Origin: Bacillota bacterium
GTDB taxonomy: Bacteria; Bacillota; Dethiobacteria; Dethiobacterales; Dethiobacteraceae
Length of the DNA stretch: 5,478 nt
Direction of reading: 5' to 3'
Assembly (NCBI GenBank): GCA_012841735.1
Contig: DUUE01000323.1
Span: forward strand, 1-5,478
Made by a program: the position numbers and the translations under genes. Below, piece after piece: positions 1 to 5,286 of the stretch. The notes below the pieces were generated by a model. That model saw nothing but the letters and a program-made list of their open reading frames with translations. It made no database searches and was not told where the DNA came from. How positions within the stretch are numbered: the first letter of the stretch is position 1; every line of letters starts with the position of its first letter.

Positions 1-106
1 CAGCTATCGTATTATTTTGACAAATAACGCCATTTCCCTGCTGCCTGCCGGCACAATACATGCATCCCGGCCGACAAAAAATGACCCCGCCACAGGAGGG
101 CAACTG

Positions 107-146
107 AAAAAGAAAAAAGCTTGTTTCCTTTACGGAGAACAAGCTT
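107..146 (-). terminator. Rho-independent terminator overlapping the 3' end of the iron-sulfur flavoprotein gene
   Basis: The arms at 138-146 and 117-125 are perfect 9-base complements (AAGCTTGTT / AACAAGCTT). Three more pairs (TCC at 126-128 with GGA at 134-136, one bulged base at 137) close a five-base loop at 129-133. On the minus strand the stem is followed by TTTT-C-T-TTTT. The TAA stop of the upstream gene (130-132) lies inside the loop, so the terminator is embedded in the end of the coding region. It ends the rseC-like/flavoprotein operon. Confidence 0.85.
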
Positions 147-711
147 CCTGTGCCGCAGCTTCCCTGCCCAACTCCACCGCCGCATTAAGATAATCGGGAT
201 ATTTGAGTATGTCCCCTTTGGCATCTACACCGCGGATTAAAAGGCTGCCTGCCTGTTTATAACCGGCAGCTTCAAAAAAGTATTGCATTGTCAGCATGGT
301 TCCCTTAAACAGTTTTCTGCCTTTTGTGGCTCCCACGCTGATCATATAGCCCGGTTTGTTCAGGCGCATACGCGGGTCTTTTAAGACATGCTTCCTGGAC
401 CACAGCGCCTGCGAGCGGTCAATGGCCGCCTTTGCCCAGGCAGAAACATTATAAAAATAGTTTGGTGTGGCAAAAATCATAACATCGGCGGCAATAATCT
501 TTTCATAAACTGCCTGCATGTCGTCCTGCAATATGCAGTTGCCCGTTTTTTCACAGTTGCCGCACGAAATACAGGGAGAAAATTTCAGTGTGCTCAAAAC
601 AATTTTTTCTGTCTCTGCACCGGCTGCTTTTGCACCGGCCAGTGCCTCATCCAACAAAATTTCCGTATTGCCGTTCCTCCGGGGACTCCCCGCCAAACCC
701 AATATTAGCAT
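130..711 (-). CDS. Iron-sulfur flavoprotein of the NADPH-dependent FMN reductase/flavodoxin family
   Basis: This 193-residue protein is probably cytoplasmic. The N-terminus (LILGLAGSPRRNGNTEILL, residues 2-20) is the flavodoxin-fold strand and phosphate-binding loop that holds FMN. Residues 78-92 (MIFATPNYFYNVSAW) are the typical second flavin loop. Between them lie C47, C50, C53 and C59, spaced CX2CX2CX5C; known iron-sulfur flavoproteins (Isf) use a compact CX2CX2CX4-7C cluster to bind a 4Fe-4S centre beside FMN. The expected role is electron transfer between a low-potential donor such as ferredoxin and a small acceptor, possibly O2 or peroxide detoxification; the true substrate cannot be read from sequence. 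The ATG at 711 overlaps the end of the upstream gene by 7 bases (705-711) and has no strong ribosome-binding site, so translation is probably coupled. A terminator overlaps its stop codon. Length and motifs fit an intact gene. Confidence 0.9.
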   Translation of the reverse strand: MLILGLAGSPRRNGNTEILLDEALAGAKAAGAETEKIVLSTLKFSPCISCGNCEKTGNCILQDDMQAVYEKIIAADVMIFATPNYFYNVSAWAKAAIDRSQALWSRKHVLKDPRMRLNKPGYMISVGATKGRKLFKGTMLTMQYFFEAAGYKQAGSLLIRGVDAKGDILKYPDYLNAAVELGREAAAQEACSP

Positions 712-1151
712 TTTTCATCAGCAGGCCCGTCATACGGCCCTGGTAGAATTTCCACCACGGCTGAAGTGGCCCGTTGGCTTGCCACCTTTCTGTCATATTT
801 GCGTATCAAAAGGTAAGAAACAAACAAAAAAACTACCCCCAGGACAATATCCAGGCGTGGGATACCGGCTGACGGCCCAAGCTGCTGCCCGGCATACAGG
901 CCGATTAACAGTGCCAGCATCGGCACGATATAAACCATAAAAGAAGCTTTCAGTACCTGTGCCGTGTCGCTGACAACACGAACAGTTTGTCCCACAGCGG
1001 CATTGGCCTGATTAAGGGCTTCCAGATGAGTTTCACCTTTGCCGGAGACAGCGACACCGCAGCCGCCGCATTTGGCGCAAACATCATGGCGTCGGATGGC
1101 AACGATTGCTTTGTCGTCCTTTACCTCAACCACAAGTCCCACCTGTTCCAT
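705..1151 (-). CDS. RseC/MucC-like integral membrane protein with CxxCxxC cluster
   Basis: A 148-residue protein with the layout of the RseC/MucC (SoxR-reducing system) family. It has an N-terminal soluble part (MEQVGLVVEVKDDKAIVAIR, residues 1-20) running into a cysteine cluster C25-A-K-C28-G-G-C31-G, then two membrane segments near residues 68-88 and 101-117, and a short polar tail ending in C148. The cysteines may bind a metal or Fe-S centre. In proteobacteria RseC occurs in sigma-E or Rnf/SoxR-reducing contexts; in Clostridia its role is poorly defined. I start at ATG 1151 because an AGGAGG (1160-1165) sits 8 bases upstream; the GTG at 1160 overlaps that site and is a poor alternative. 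It is first in a two-gene operon behind a promoter at 1202-1230 and overlaps the iron-sulfur flavoprotein gene by 7 bases, which suggests a joint redox function. Confidence 0.85.
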   Translation of the reverse strand: MEQVGLVVEVKDDKAIVAIRRHDVCAKCGGCGVAVSGKGETHLEALNQANAAVGQTVRVVSDTAQVLKASFMVYIVPMLALLIGLYAGQQLGPSAGIPRLDIVLGVVFLFVSYLLIRKYDRKVASQRATSAVVEILPGPYDGPADEKC

Positions 1152-1159
1152 GCTACACA

Positions 1160-1165
1160 CCTCCT
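1160..1165 (-). promoter_or_regulatory. Ribosome-binding site of the RseC-like gene
   Basis: AGGAGG on the minus strand, 8 bases before ATG 1151. It decides the start codon: the in-frame GTG at 1158-1160 overlaps this site and cannot use it. Confidence 0.85.
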
Positions 1166-1201
1166 GTCTTAGTATGCACCCACGACCTGTTTCCTATCAA
1201 C

Positions 1202-1230
1202 ATTATAGACGCCAGGACCCGCTTTGCCAA
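1202..1230 (-). promoter_or_regulatory. Sigma-A-type promoter of the rseC-like/flavoprotein operon
   Basis: On the minus strand TTGGCA (1230-1225, five of six consensus bases) is followed by exactly 17 bases and then TATAAT (1207-1202, perfect -10). Transcription would start near 1195, giving a leader of roughly 45 bases before ATG 1151. It lies in the only sizeable non-coding gap upstream of this operon and downstream of the cytochrome terminator. This is the best promoter visible in the window. Confidence 0.82.
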
Positions 1231-1298
1231 CAGCCGTAAAATCAGTCGCCCGGCAGCCGGCTGCAGGAAAGCAAGATAAAAAGAAAAAAATGTTGTGC

Positions 1299-1331
1299 AA
1301 AAAAGCTGCCCTGCAGGGGGCAGCGTTTTTT
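1299..1331 (-). terminator. Rho-independent terminator after the tetraheme cytochrome gene (symmetrical)
   Basis: The stem GCTGCCC/GGGCAGC (1318-1324 with 1305-1311) encloses a six-base loop at 1312-1317. On the minus strand it is followed by six T (1304-1299). The cytochrome stop codon (1334-1336) is only a few bases upstream. The plus strand also has six T on its 3' side (1326-1331), so the structure could work in both directions, although no plus-strand gene is seen. Confidence 0.9.
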
Positions 1332-1333
1332 GT

Positions 1334-1711
1334 TTAGTGGCAGGACAGGCAGTCTTCATAAGTTGTTTTGGGCCAGGGGAACATTTCATCGTGGCCGGCC
1401 GCTATGCCTGCATGACAGGAGAGGCAATCGGCATAAGTGGCATCGCCGGCCGGGTGCGGAGAGGCAGGCGCTCCGCCGTGGCAGTTCATGCAGTCATTAT
1501 TGTCAAAGGTCAGGAAAACCTCTTCATGCCATGGCTTTACTTTGCCGTGGCACATATTGCAGTCTCCATCCCCTTCGTTAAGGTCATGGCTGGTAAGACG
1601 GGGTCCGCCCACAGGCTGCTTGGGCGCCATCAAAACAGTACGCACGCCATAACCGAAAACAAGCATTACTATCAGGGAAAACAGCAGGAACCATCTGGCT
1701 TGTTTAAACAT
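1334..1711 (-). CDS. Membrane-anchored tetraheme c-type cytochrome
   Basis: A 125-residue protein with one N-terminal hydrophobic segment (about residues 7-24, WFLLFSLIVMLVFGYGV) that is a signal anchor or signal peptide, followed by an extracytoplasmic domain with four CxxCH heme c motifs: C51NMCH55, C74MNCH78, C96LSCH100 and C121LSCH125. Each cysteine pair is preceded by Asp (DCxxCH), and each motif has a free His upstream (H42, H62, H86, H107), which fits bis-His ligation of all four hemes. The size and arrangement resemble small tetraheme cytochromes (cytochrome c3 type 2/STC-like) more than NrfH/NapC; the exact family is inferred. The last residue is the His of heme motif 4. The ATG at 1711 has GGGAGG 7 bases upstream; a longer reading frame to 1807 or 2011 lacks a good ribosome-binding site and would enter the upstream terminator or ccsA. 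The role is probably electron transfer at the outer face of the membrane, and it is a likely client of the neighbouring maturation genes. Confidence 0.93.
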   Translation of the reverse strand: MFKQARWFLLFSLIVMLVFGYGVRTVLMAPKQPVGGPRLTSHDLNEGDGDCNMCHGKVKPWHEEVFLTFDNNDCMNCHGGAPASPHPAGDATYADCLSCHAGIAAGHDEMFPWPKTTYEDCLSCH

Positions 1712-1718
1712 CGACAAT

Positions 1719-1724
1719 CCTCCC
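1719..1724 (-). promoter_or_regulatory. Ribosome-binding site of the tetraheme cytochrome gene
   Basis: GGGAGG on the minus strand, 7 bases before ATG 1711. It rules out the longer in-frame starts. The string CGGGAGG-ATTGTCG-ATG is nearly the same as the initiation region of resB (4066-4082). Confidence 0.85.
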
Positions 1725-1829
1725 GGTAAGCAAAAAAAATAATAAGCGCTTTTTTTGTATTCGCCGTCTGTCTGGGAAAACCTGCTGCACCGGCCAAATT
1801 TCTTCATGAAATCTTCACAATTGGGACAC

Positions 1830-1855
1830 AAAAAAAGCGGCTGCCGGACAGCCGC
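1830..1855 (-). terminator. Rho-independent terminator of the cytochrome c maturation operon
   Basis: The stem GCGGCTG/CAGCCGC (1855-1849 with 1843-1837) has a five-base loop at 1844-1848 and is followed by seven T on the minus strand (1836-1830). It begins 7 bases after the ccsA stop codon (1863-1865), so it separates the maturation operon from the cytochrome gene. Confidence 0.92.
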
Positions 1856-1862
1856 ACGCTGC

Positions 1863-2738
1863 TTAACCGAAAGAATGAATCCCTGCCAGCAGCCACGCCA
1901 CTCCCACCCAGGTAAAAAGCATGGCAAACCAGCCCGCCACAACCAGGACAACAGTGCGCAGGCCGCTCCAGTCGCGGGTAAAGCGGGCATGCAGATAAAC
2001 GGCAAAAACAAACCAGGTAATAAGGGCCCACATTTCTTTGGGGTCCCAGCCCCAGTAACGGCCCCAGGAAGTATCCGCCCAGATTGCCCCGGTGATAATC
2101 ATTACCGTCTGGAAAAGAAAGCCGAATACGGAAGCCCGGTACATATATTCTTCCAGCACTGCAAAATTGGGCAGGGCACACTCAAAAGCGCTTCCCTCCT
2201 GCAGCCGTGCTTTCAGCAGCCACATCAGGGCGACGGCAAAAGCCAGGGTAAATCCGGCATACCCCAGCACCGAGGCACTGACGTGCACTTTCAGCCAGTT
2301 GGACTGCAGCACGGGAGGCAGCAGGCTGTGGGCGCGGCTGATGGTCACCTTGGGAAAAATCTTGGGCACAACTGTCAGGTAGCCGATGTAAAGGACAATC
2401 AGGGAGGTCAGGAAGGCGCCCACGGCATAATAGCTGTCCTGCAGGCGCCACTCTGTCCAGAGGTAAACGAGAATGCAGGCCCAGATAAACATGTTGCCGA
2501 ACTCAAAGTGTCCCACAAAAGGCACACGCTGCACATTGACTGTCCTGGTGATCAGGAAGGCACTGTGCAGGAAAAAAGCAAGGCGCAGCATCCGGGAGGC
2601 ATAAAGCCCCAGCCCCTTCCTGCCGCAGAGAAAGGCCAGGTAGCCGGCCGTTGCCGCAAGATACCCGGCAACCGCCAGGGTAAACAGTATATTTTCCAGG
2701 TATAAACCGGTGGAGGATACTTCGATCGTGCCGGCCAT
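1863..2738 (-). CDS. ccsA: CcsA/ResC, heme-handling subunit of the System II cytochrome c synthetase
   Basis: A 291-residue polytopic membrane protein, about eight membrane segments. It carries the heme-binding WWD domain facing the outside, W220-A-D-T-S-W225-G-R-Y-W229-G-W231-D232-P. Histidines that fit the conserved CcsA heme ligands are H77 (VGHFEFGN), H152 (KVHVSAS) and H288 (GIHSFG at the C-terminus). In System II, CcsA takes heme across the membrane and, with ResB/CcsB, attaches it to CxxCH motifs of secreted apocytochromes. The ATG at 2738 lies 1 base after the resB stop (2740-2742), with GAGGTGG in the end of resB as ribosome-binding site, so the two are translated together. It is the last gene of the operon, followed by a terminator. 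Naming varies (resC, ccsA; some databases call this family CcsB). Length is normal and the gene looks intact. Confidence 0.95.
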   Translation of the reverse strand: MAGTIEVSSTGLYLENILFTLAVAGYLAATAGYLAFLCGRKGLGLYASRMLRLAFFLHSAFLITRTVNVQRVPFVGHFEFGNMFIWACILVYLWTEWRLQDSYYAVGAFLTSLIVLYIGYLTVVPKIFPKVTISRAHSLLPPVLQSNWLKVHVSASVLGYAGFTLAFAVALMWLLKARLQEGSAFECALPNFAVLEEYMYRASVFGFLFQTVMIITGAIWADTSWGRYWGWDPKEMWALITWFVFAVYLHARFTRDWSGLRTVVLVVAGWFAMLFTWVGVAWLLAGIHSFG

Positions 2739-2739
2739 G

Positions 2740-4068
2740 TTATTCCACCTCTTTGCTCATGATTTCTGCTGCAATCCGTGCCAGCTCCCGCTCCATGCCC
2801 AGTCGTCCGCGGTAGCTGCTGCCGCCCAGGTGCAGAACGGCCTCATCACCGGTGCGGGCGGCATAAATGCGGCGGGGAGAGACGGCCAGGCAGAGATACA
2901 GCCCCAGGACAAGCACCGCGGCCCCGGCAAAAAGCAGGGGGCGCCCCAGGTTGCGTGTCACGGAAAAAACAGCGGCATGCTGGAAGTCTTGCAGCGTCAG
3001 TTCTATTCCGCCGTCCGCCGTGTCAATCACTTCCGGCCGCTGCAGCTGCAGGAAGACGTTGCGCTGCCCCTGCCCGGCTGCATTATAGAGGACTCCGGCA
3101 AGAACGGGCTTTTCCGGCAGGTAGTTTTTGGAGTAAGGCATACCCTGCTGCGTCATGGTAAAATTGGGGAAAAACTTGAGAAAATGAATATAGGACCCTT
3201 GACTGTCCACATAAAGAATGTCCTGATCATAAAGACGCTTTGTCTTTTCCTCCCCTGTTGCCGGGTTTTTGACCAGCACATCAGAGACATAGCGGAAAGT
3301 CATGTGGTAAATGGTATTTCCCTGGAAACGCAGCGGCTCATTAATGGCCACCGTTCCGGCAGCAATTTGCCTGCCGCTTCGCGTCACTGCCACATTGCTG
3401 TAAACACGCGGCCGTACCGTAGGGTCCGGCTCCTGCACCATGTGGATGTTGTCTATCCGGACGGTAAAATTGCCCTCCGGCACCTGGAAACTGTCACCGG
3501 CAATGCCGCCGTTTCTATGTTCAAAACCGGTCAGGGAACCCAGCATGACACCAAGCAAAATAACAAGCAGGCCGAAATGAGTAAGGACGGAGCCAAAATA
3601 GCCGTACCTGCCCTTTTCAGCAAAGGCGCTTTTGCCTGCGGGGCCCTCTGCCACGGAAACCTGATAGCCTGAAGCTTTGAGGGCGGCAACTGCTTTGGCA
3701 ATGCCCCCGTCACCCTCATCTCCCTGCGGGAGCTCGACGGCCCGGTAAAAAGGCATCTTTTGTATGGACTCAACCGTCTGCACTTTGCGCGGCCGCAGCG
3801 CCAGGCGGGCAAGGGGCCCGACCCTTTTTACGGAGCATAAAAGCAAATTCAGTGCCGCAAAAGCCATAATTCCCACAAACCAAAAGGAGCGGTAAATATT
3901 GCTGATGGCTGTCTGCTGCTCCTGCAGCGTGGCAAAGACGGATATGGCTGCAAGCAAAAGCAGCAGGATGATGCCAAGCTGCATGGAGCTTAAAAACCGT
4001 ATAATCTGCCTGAAGGTATCTCCTTTTTCATGCTGACGGCCGGAAAGCCCCGGCTTTTCCCTGTCCAC
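2740..4068 (-). CDS. resB: ResB/CcsB (Ccs1), System II cytochrome c synthetase partner
   Basis: A 442-residue protein of the ResB family. After a polar N-terminus come two membrane segments (about 29-48 and 62-80, with the family-typical SSMQLGIILLLLLAAISVFA). A third follows at 157-177, containing H164 in LTHFGLLV. A large extracytoplasmic domain (about 180-375) includes NEPLRFQGNTIYHMTF (244-259), typical of ResB, and a final membrane segment lies at about 376-396. It forms the heme-ligation complex with CcsA, guiding reduced apocytochrome to heme. The start is GTG 4068 with GGGAGG 7 bases upstream. It follows ccmE after 31 bases and precedes ccsA by 1 base. No ResA or CcdA thiol-reducing partner is visible in the window. 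Fusions of ResB and CcsA exist in some bacteria; here they are separate genes. Confidence 0.95.
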   Translation of the reverse strand: MDREKPGLSGRQHEKGDTFRQIIRFLSSMQLGIILLLLLAAISVFATLQEQQTAISNIYRSFWFVGIMAFAALNLLLCSVKRVGPLARLALRPRKVQTVESIQKMPFYRAVELPQGDEGDGGIAKAVAALKASGYQVSVAEGPAGKSAFAEKGRYGYFGSVLTHFGLLVILLGVMLGSLTGFEHRNGGIAGDSFQVPEGNFTVRIDNIHMVQEPDPTVRPRVYSNVAVTRSGRQIAAGTVAINEPLRFQGNTIYHMTFRYVSDVLVKNPATGEEKTKRLYDQDILYVDSQGSYIHFLKFFPNFTMTQQGMPYSKNYLPEKPVLAGVLYNAAGQGQRNVFLQLQRPEVIDTADGGIELTLQDFQHAAVFSVTRNLGRPLLFAGAAVLVLGLYLCLAVSPRRIYAARTGDEAVLHLGGSSYRGRLGMERELARIAAEIMSKEVE

Positions 4069-4099
4069 GACAATCCCTCCCGTGCTGTTGCATCATGTT

Positions 4100-4486
4100 C
4101 TATTCCTTTTTTACTTCAGCGGGATGTTCCGCTTCATACTTGGACGGGCATTTTACCAGTATTTTGCCGGCCACAAAGACATCGCCTTCAAACCTGCCTG
4201 TTACCACCACGCTGTCCGCCTCAAACAGGTTGGCCGGCATTTTTACCCTGGCTACCACCGGGATAATTTCACCGCTATCGTCCTGCATGTGGAAAGAAAA
4301 GGAGTTGTCGTCAAGCTCTTCCGCCGTACCGGCAACAGCAAGGCCTTTCACCTGGGAGGAACGGCCGCTTTCCCTGGCTTCGGCAAAGGTGACATAGGTG
4401 CTCATGGCGCCGCGGGCGGTGACGATGATGCCTGCGGCAAAGACGGCAAAGAGCAGAAACAGTACTATTCTGTCATATCTCTTCAC
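4100..4486 (-). CDS. ccmE: CcmE heme chaperone, Cys-type (CxxxY) variant
   Basis: A 128-residue System I periplasmic heme chaperone, with one N-terminal membrane anchor (about 7-24) and an OB-fold domain. The core FSFHMQDDSGEIIPVV (63-78), MPANLF (83-88) and SVVVTGRFEGDVFVAGKILV (92-111) match the family closely. Classical CcmE binds heme covalently through His in an HxxxY motif; here that site reads K-C113-P-S-K-Y117, the CxxxY form known from archaea and Desulfovibrio-type Ccm systems. The tail is short and charged. The start is GTG 4486, with AAGGAGG (4496-4502) 9 bases upstream inside ccmD; the ccmD reading frame runs 14 bases past this start. The product would take heme from CcmC/CcmD and, since ccmF is absent, possibly pass it to ResB/CcsA; that last step is inference. 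Confidence 0.93.
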   Translation of the reverse strand: MKRYDRIVLFLLFAVFAAGIIVTARGAMSTYVTFAEARESGRSSQVKGLAVAGTAEELDDNSFSFHMQDDSGEIIPVVARVKMPANLFEADSVVVTGRFEGDVFVAGKILVKCPSKYEAEHPAEVKKE

Positions 4487-4592
4487 GGCGCTCCGCCTCC
4501 TTCAGTTTCAGATCAAGACGCAACAGATAGAGGAACAGGCCGAGCCAGGTGACCAGTGTTACTGCCAGCACAAAAATGAGTTCATCCCACAT
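4473..4592 (-). CDS. ccmD: CcmD-like small membrane protein
   Basis: A 39-codon gene between ccmC and ccmE. ATG 4592 lies inside the end of ccmC (11-base overlap) and TGA 4473-4475 lies inside ccmE (14-base overlap). The protein starts MWDELIFVLAV, has one hydrophobic segment at about residues 5-24, and ends in a highly charged tail (RLDLKLKEAERREEI). That is the classic CcmD design: a short N-terminus, one membrane helix and a charged cytoplasmic tail. CcmD stabilises the CcmC-heme-CcmE complex and helps release heme-loaded CcmE. A GAGGGG-like site lies about 10 bases upstream. CcmD proteins are poorly conserved, so the call rests on position, size and topology; the dense overlap makes a chance frame unlikely. 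Confidence 0.82.
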   Translation of the reverse strand: MWDELIFVLAVTLVTWLGLFLYLLRLDLKLKEAERREEI

Positions 4593-5253
4593 TTTCCGCT
4601 TCCCCCCTCTTGTGTTCCAGTTTGTCCAGCAGGTTTTCCAGCCTGGTCACAAGCCGGTACATCCAGGCATAGAGCCCGGTAAAACCTGCCAGTGCCGCGA
4701 GGAAAACAACAAGCATTTTACTGTCCATGTCAAAGGTGCGCTGCTCAAGGTTAATCAGGTCGGGATGAAGCGACGTGTAAACGCGGGGGACAACAAACAC
4801 CAAAAACGGTACCGTTAAAAAGGCCAGCACGGAATAGACGGCGGACAGGCGCGCGCGCCGGTCCGGGTCGGAGATGGCGCTGCGCAGGACAAAATAAGCC
4901 GCATAAATCAAAAGCAGGACGGCTATGGATGTCTGGCGGGGGTCCCAGTTCCAGTACCAGCCCCAGGCGCCGCGGCTCCAGATGGCTCCGGTGATGGTGG
5001 CCAGGAGACAAAAAACTGTCCCCATTTCGGCATTAATGCGAGCCTGCCTGTCCAGGCGGAGCTCCCCGCGGCGCAGGCAGCCGATGGCATTTAACATGGA
5101 CATCAGGTAAGCCAGAACGGCAATCCAGGCGGCCGGCACATGGTAGACAATTATGCGTCCGGTCTGCCCCAGCCCCTGGGTTGCCGGCATGTAGAGGAAT
5201 GACGCCAGAATAACCGCTGTCATCCAGACACCAAGCAGGATTTGCCAGAACAC
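4582..5253 (-). CDS. ccmC: CcmC, heme-presenting membrane protein of System I
   Basis: A 223-residue polytopic protein with about six membrane segments, the normal CcmC size. It has the WWD domain W97-G-W99-Y-W101-N-W103-D104-P-R-Q-T, and the two flanking external histidines expected for heme ligation, H38 (VYHVPAAW) and H163 (VYTSLHP). In System I CcmC holds heme on the outer face and is needed to attach it to CcmE; CcmD assists. Its C-terminus carries a longer charged tail (RLENLLDKLEHKRGEAENVG) that may contact neighbours. The start is GTG 5253, with AGGAG (5260-5264) 6 bases upstream; ccmB ends 33 bases before it. I chose CcmC over CcsA because of length, the TSLHP motif and the position between ccmB and ccmD/ccmE. 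Confidence 0.94.
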   Translation of the reverse strand: MFWQILLGVWMTAVILASFLYMPATQGLGQTGRIIVYHVPAAWIAVLAYLMSMLNAIGCLRRGELRLDRQARINAEMGTVFCLLATITGAIWSRGAWGWYWNWDPRQTSIAVLLLIYAAYFVLRSAISDPDRRARLSAVYSVLAFLTVPFLVFVVPRVYTSLHPDLINLEQRTFDMDSKMLVVFLAALAGFTGLYAWMYRLVTRLENLLDKLEHKRGEAENVG

Positions 5254-5286
5254 TTTTTTCTCCTTCTTTCCTATACTGCACTGTTT

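Noticed and set aside
16..24. TTTGACAAA containing a consensus -35 (TTGACA) in the left edge
   Set aside because: No -10 box lies 16-19 bases downstream on the plus strand and no plus-strand gene follows. The nine-base near-palindrome could be an operator for a gene left of the window, but this cannot be judged here.
94..215. AGGAGG (94-99) followed by CTG AAA AAG on the plus strand as a possible small gene
   Set aside because: It needs a CTG start, runs antisense through the flavoprotein terminator and coding region, and gives a short protein with no recognisable features.
1804..1823. CRP/FNR-like half sites (TTGTGA ... TCATGAA on the minus strand)
   Set aside because: The half sites have the wrong spacing and are not symmetrical, so the match is no better than chance in an AT-rich gap.
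1712..2011. Upstream extension of the tetraheme cytochrome reading frame to starts at 1807 or 2011
   Set aside because: The extension crosses the terminator at 1830-1855 and enters ccsA, has no good ribosome-binding site, and would put about 32-100 unrelated residues before the signal anchor. ATG 1711 has GGGAGG at the right distance.
1755..3672. Long plus-strand open frames (1755-2705, 2710-3672)
   Set aside because: They lie entirely opposite ccsA and resB, are rich in His, Gln, Gly and Pro as expected for antisense frames of membrane protein genes, and show no family motif.
4069..4099. Possible missing ccmF between ccmE and resB
   Set aside because: Only 31 bases separate the two genes and they hold the resB ribosome-binding site; there is no trace of a deleted or broken gene.
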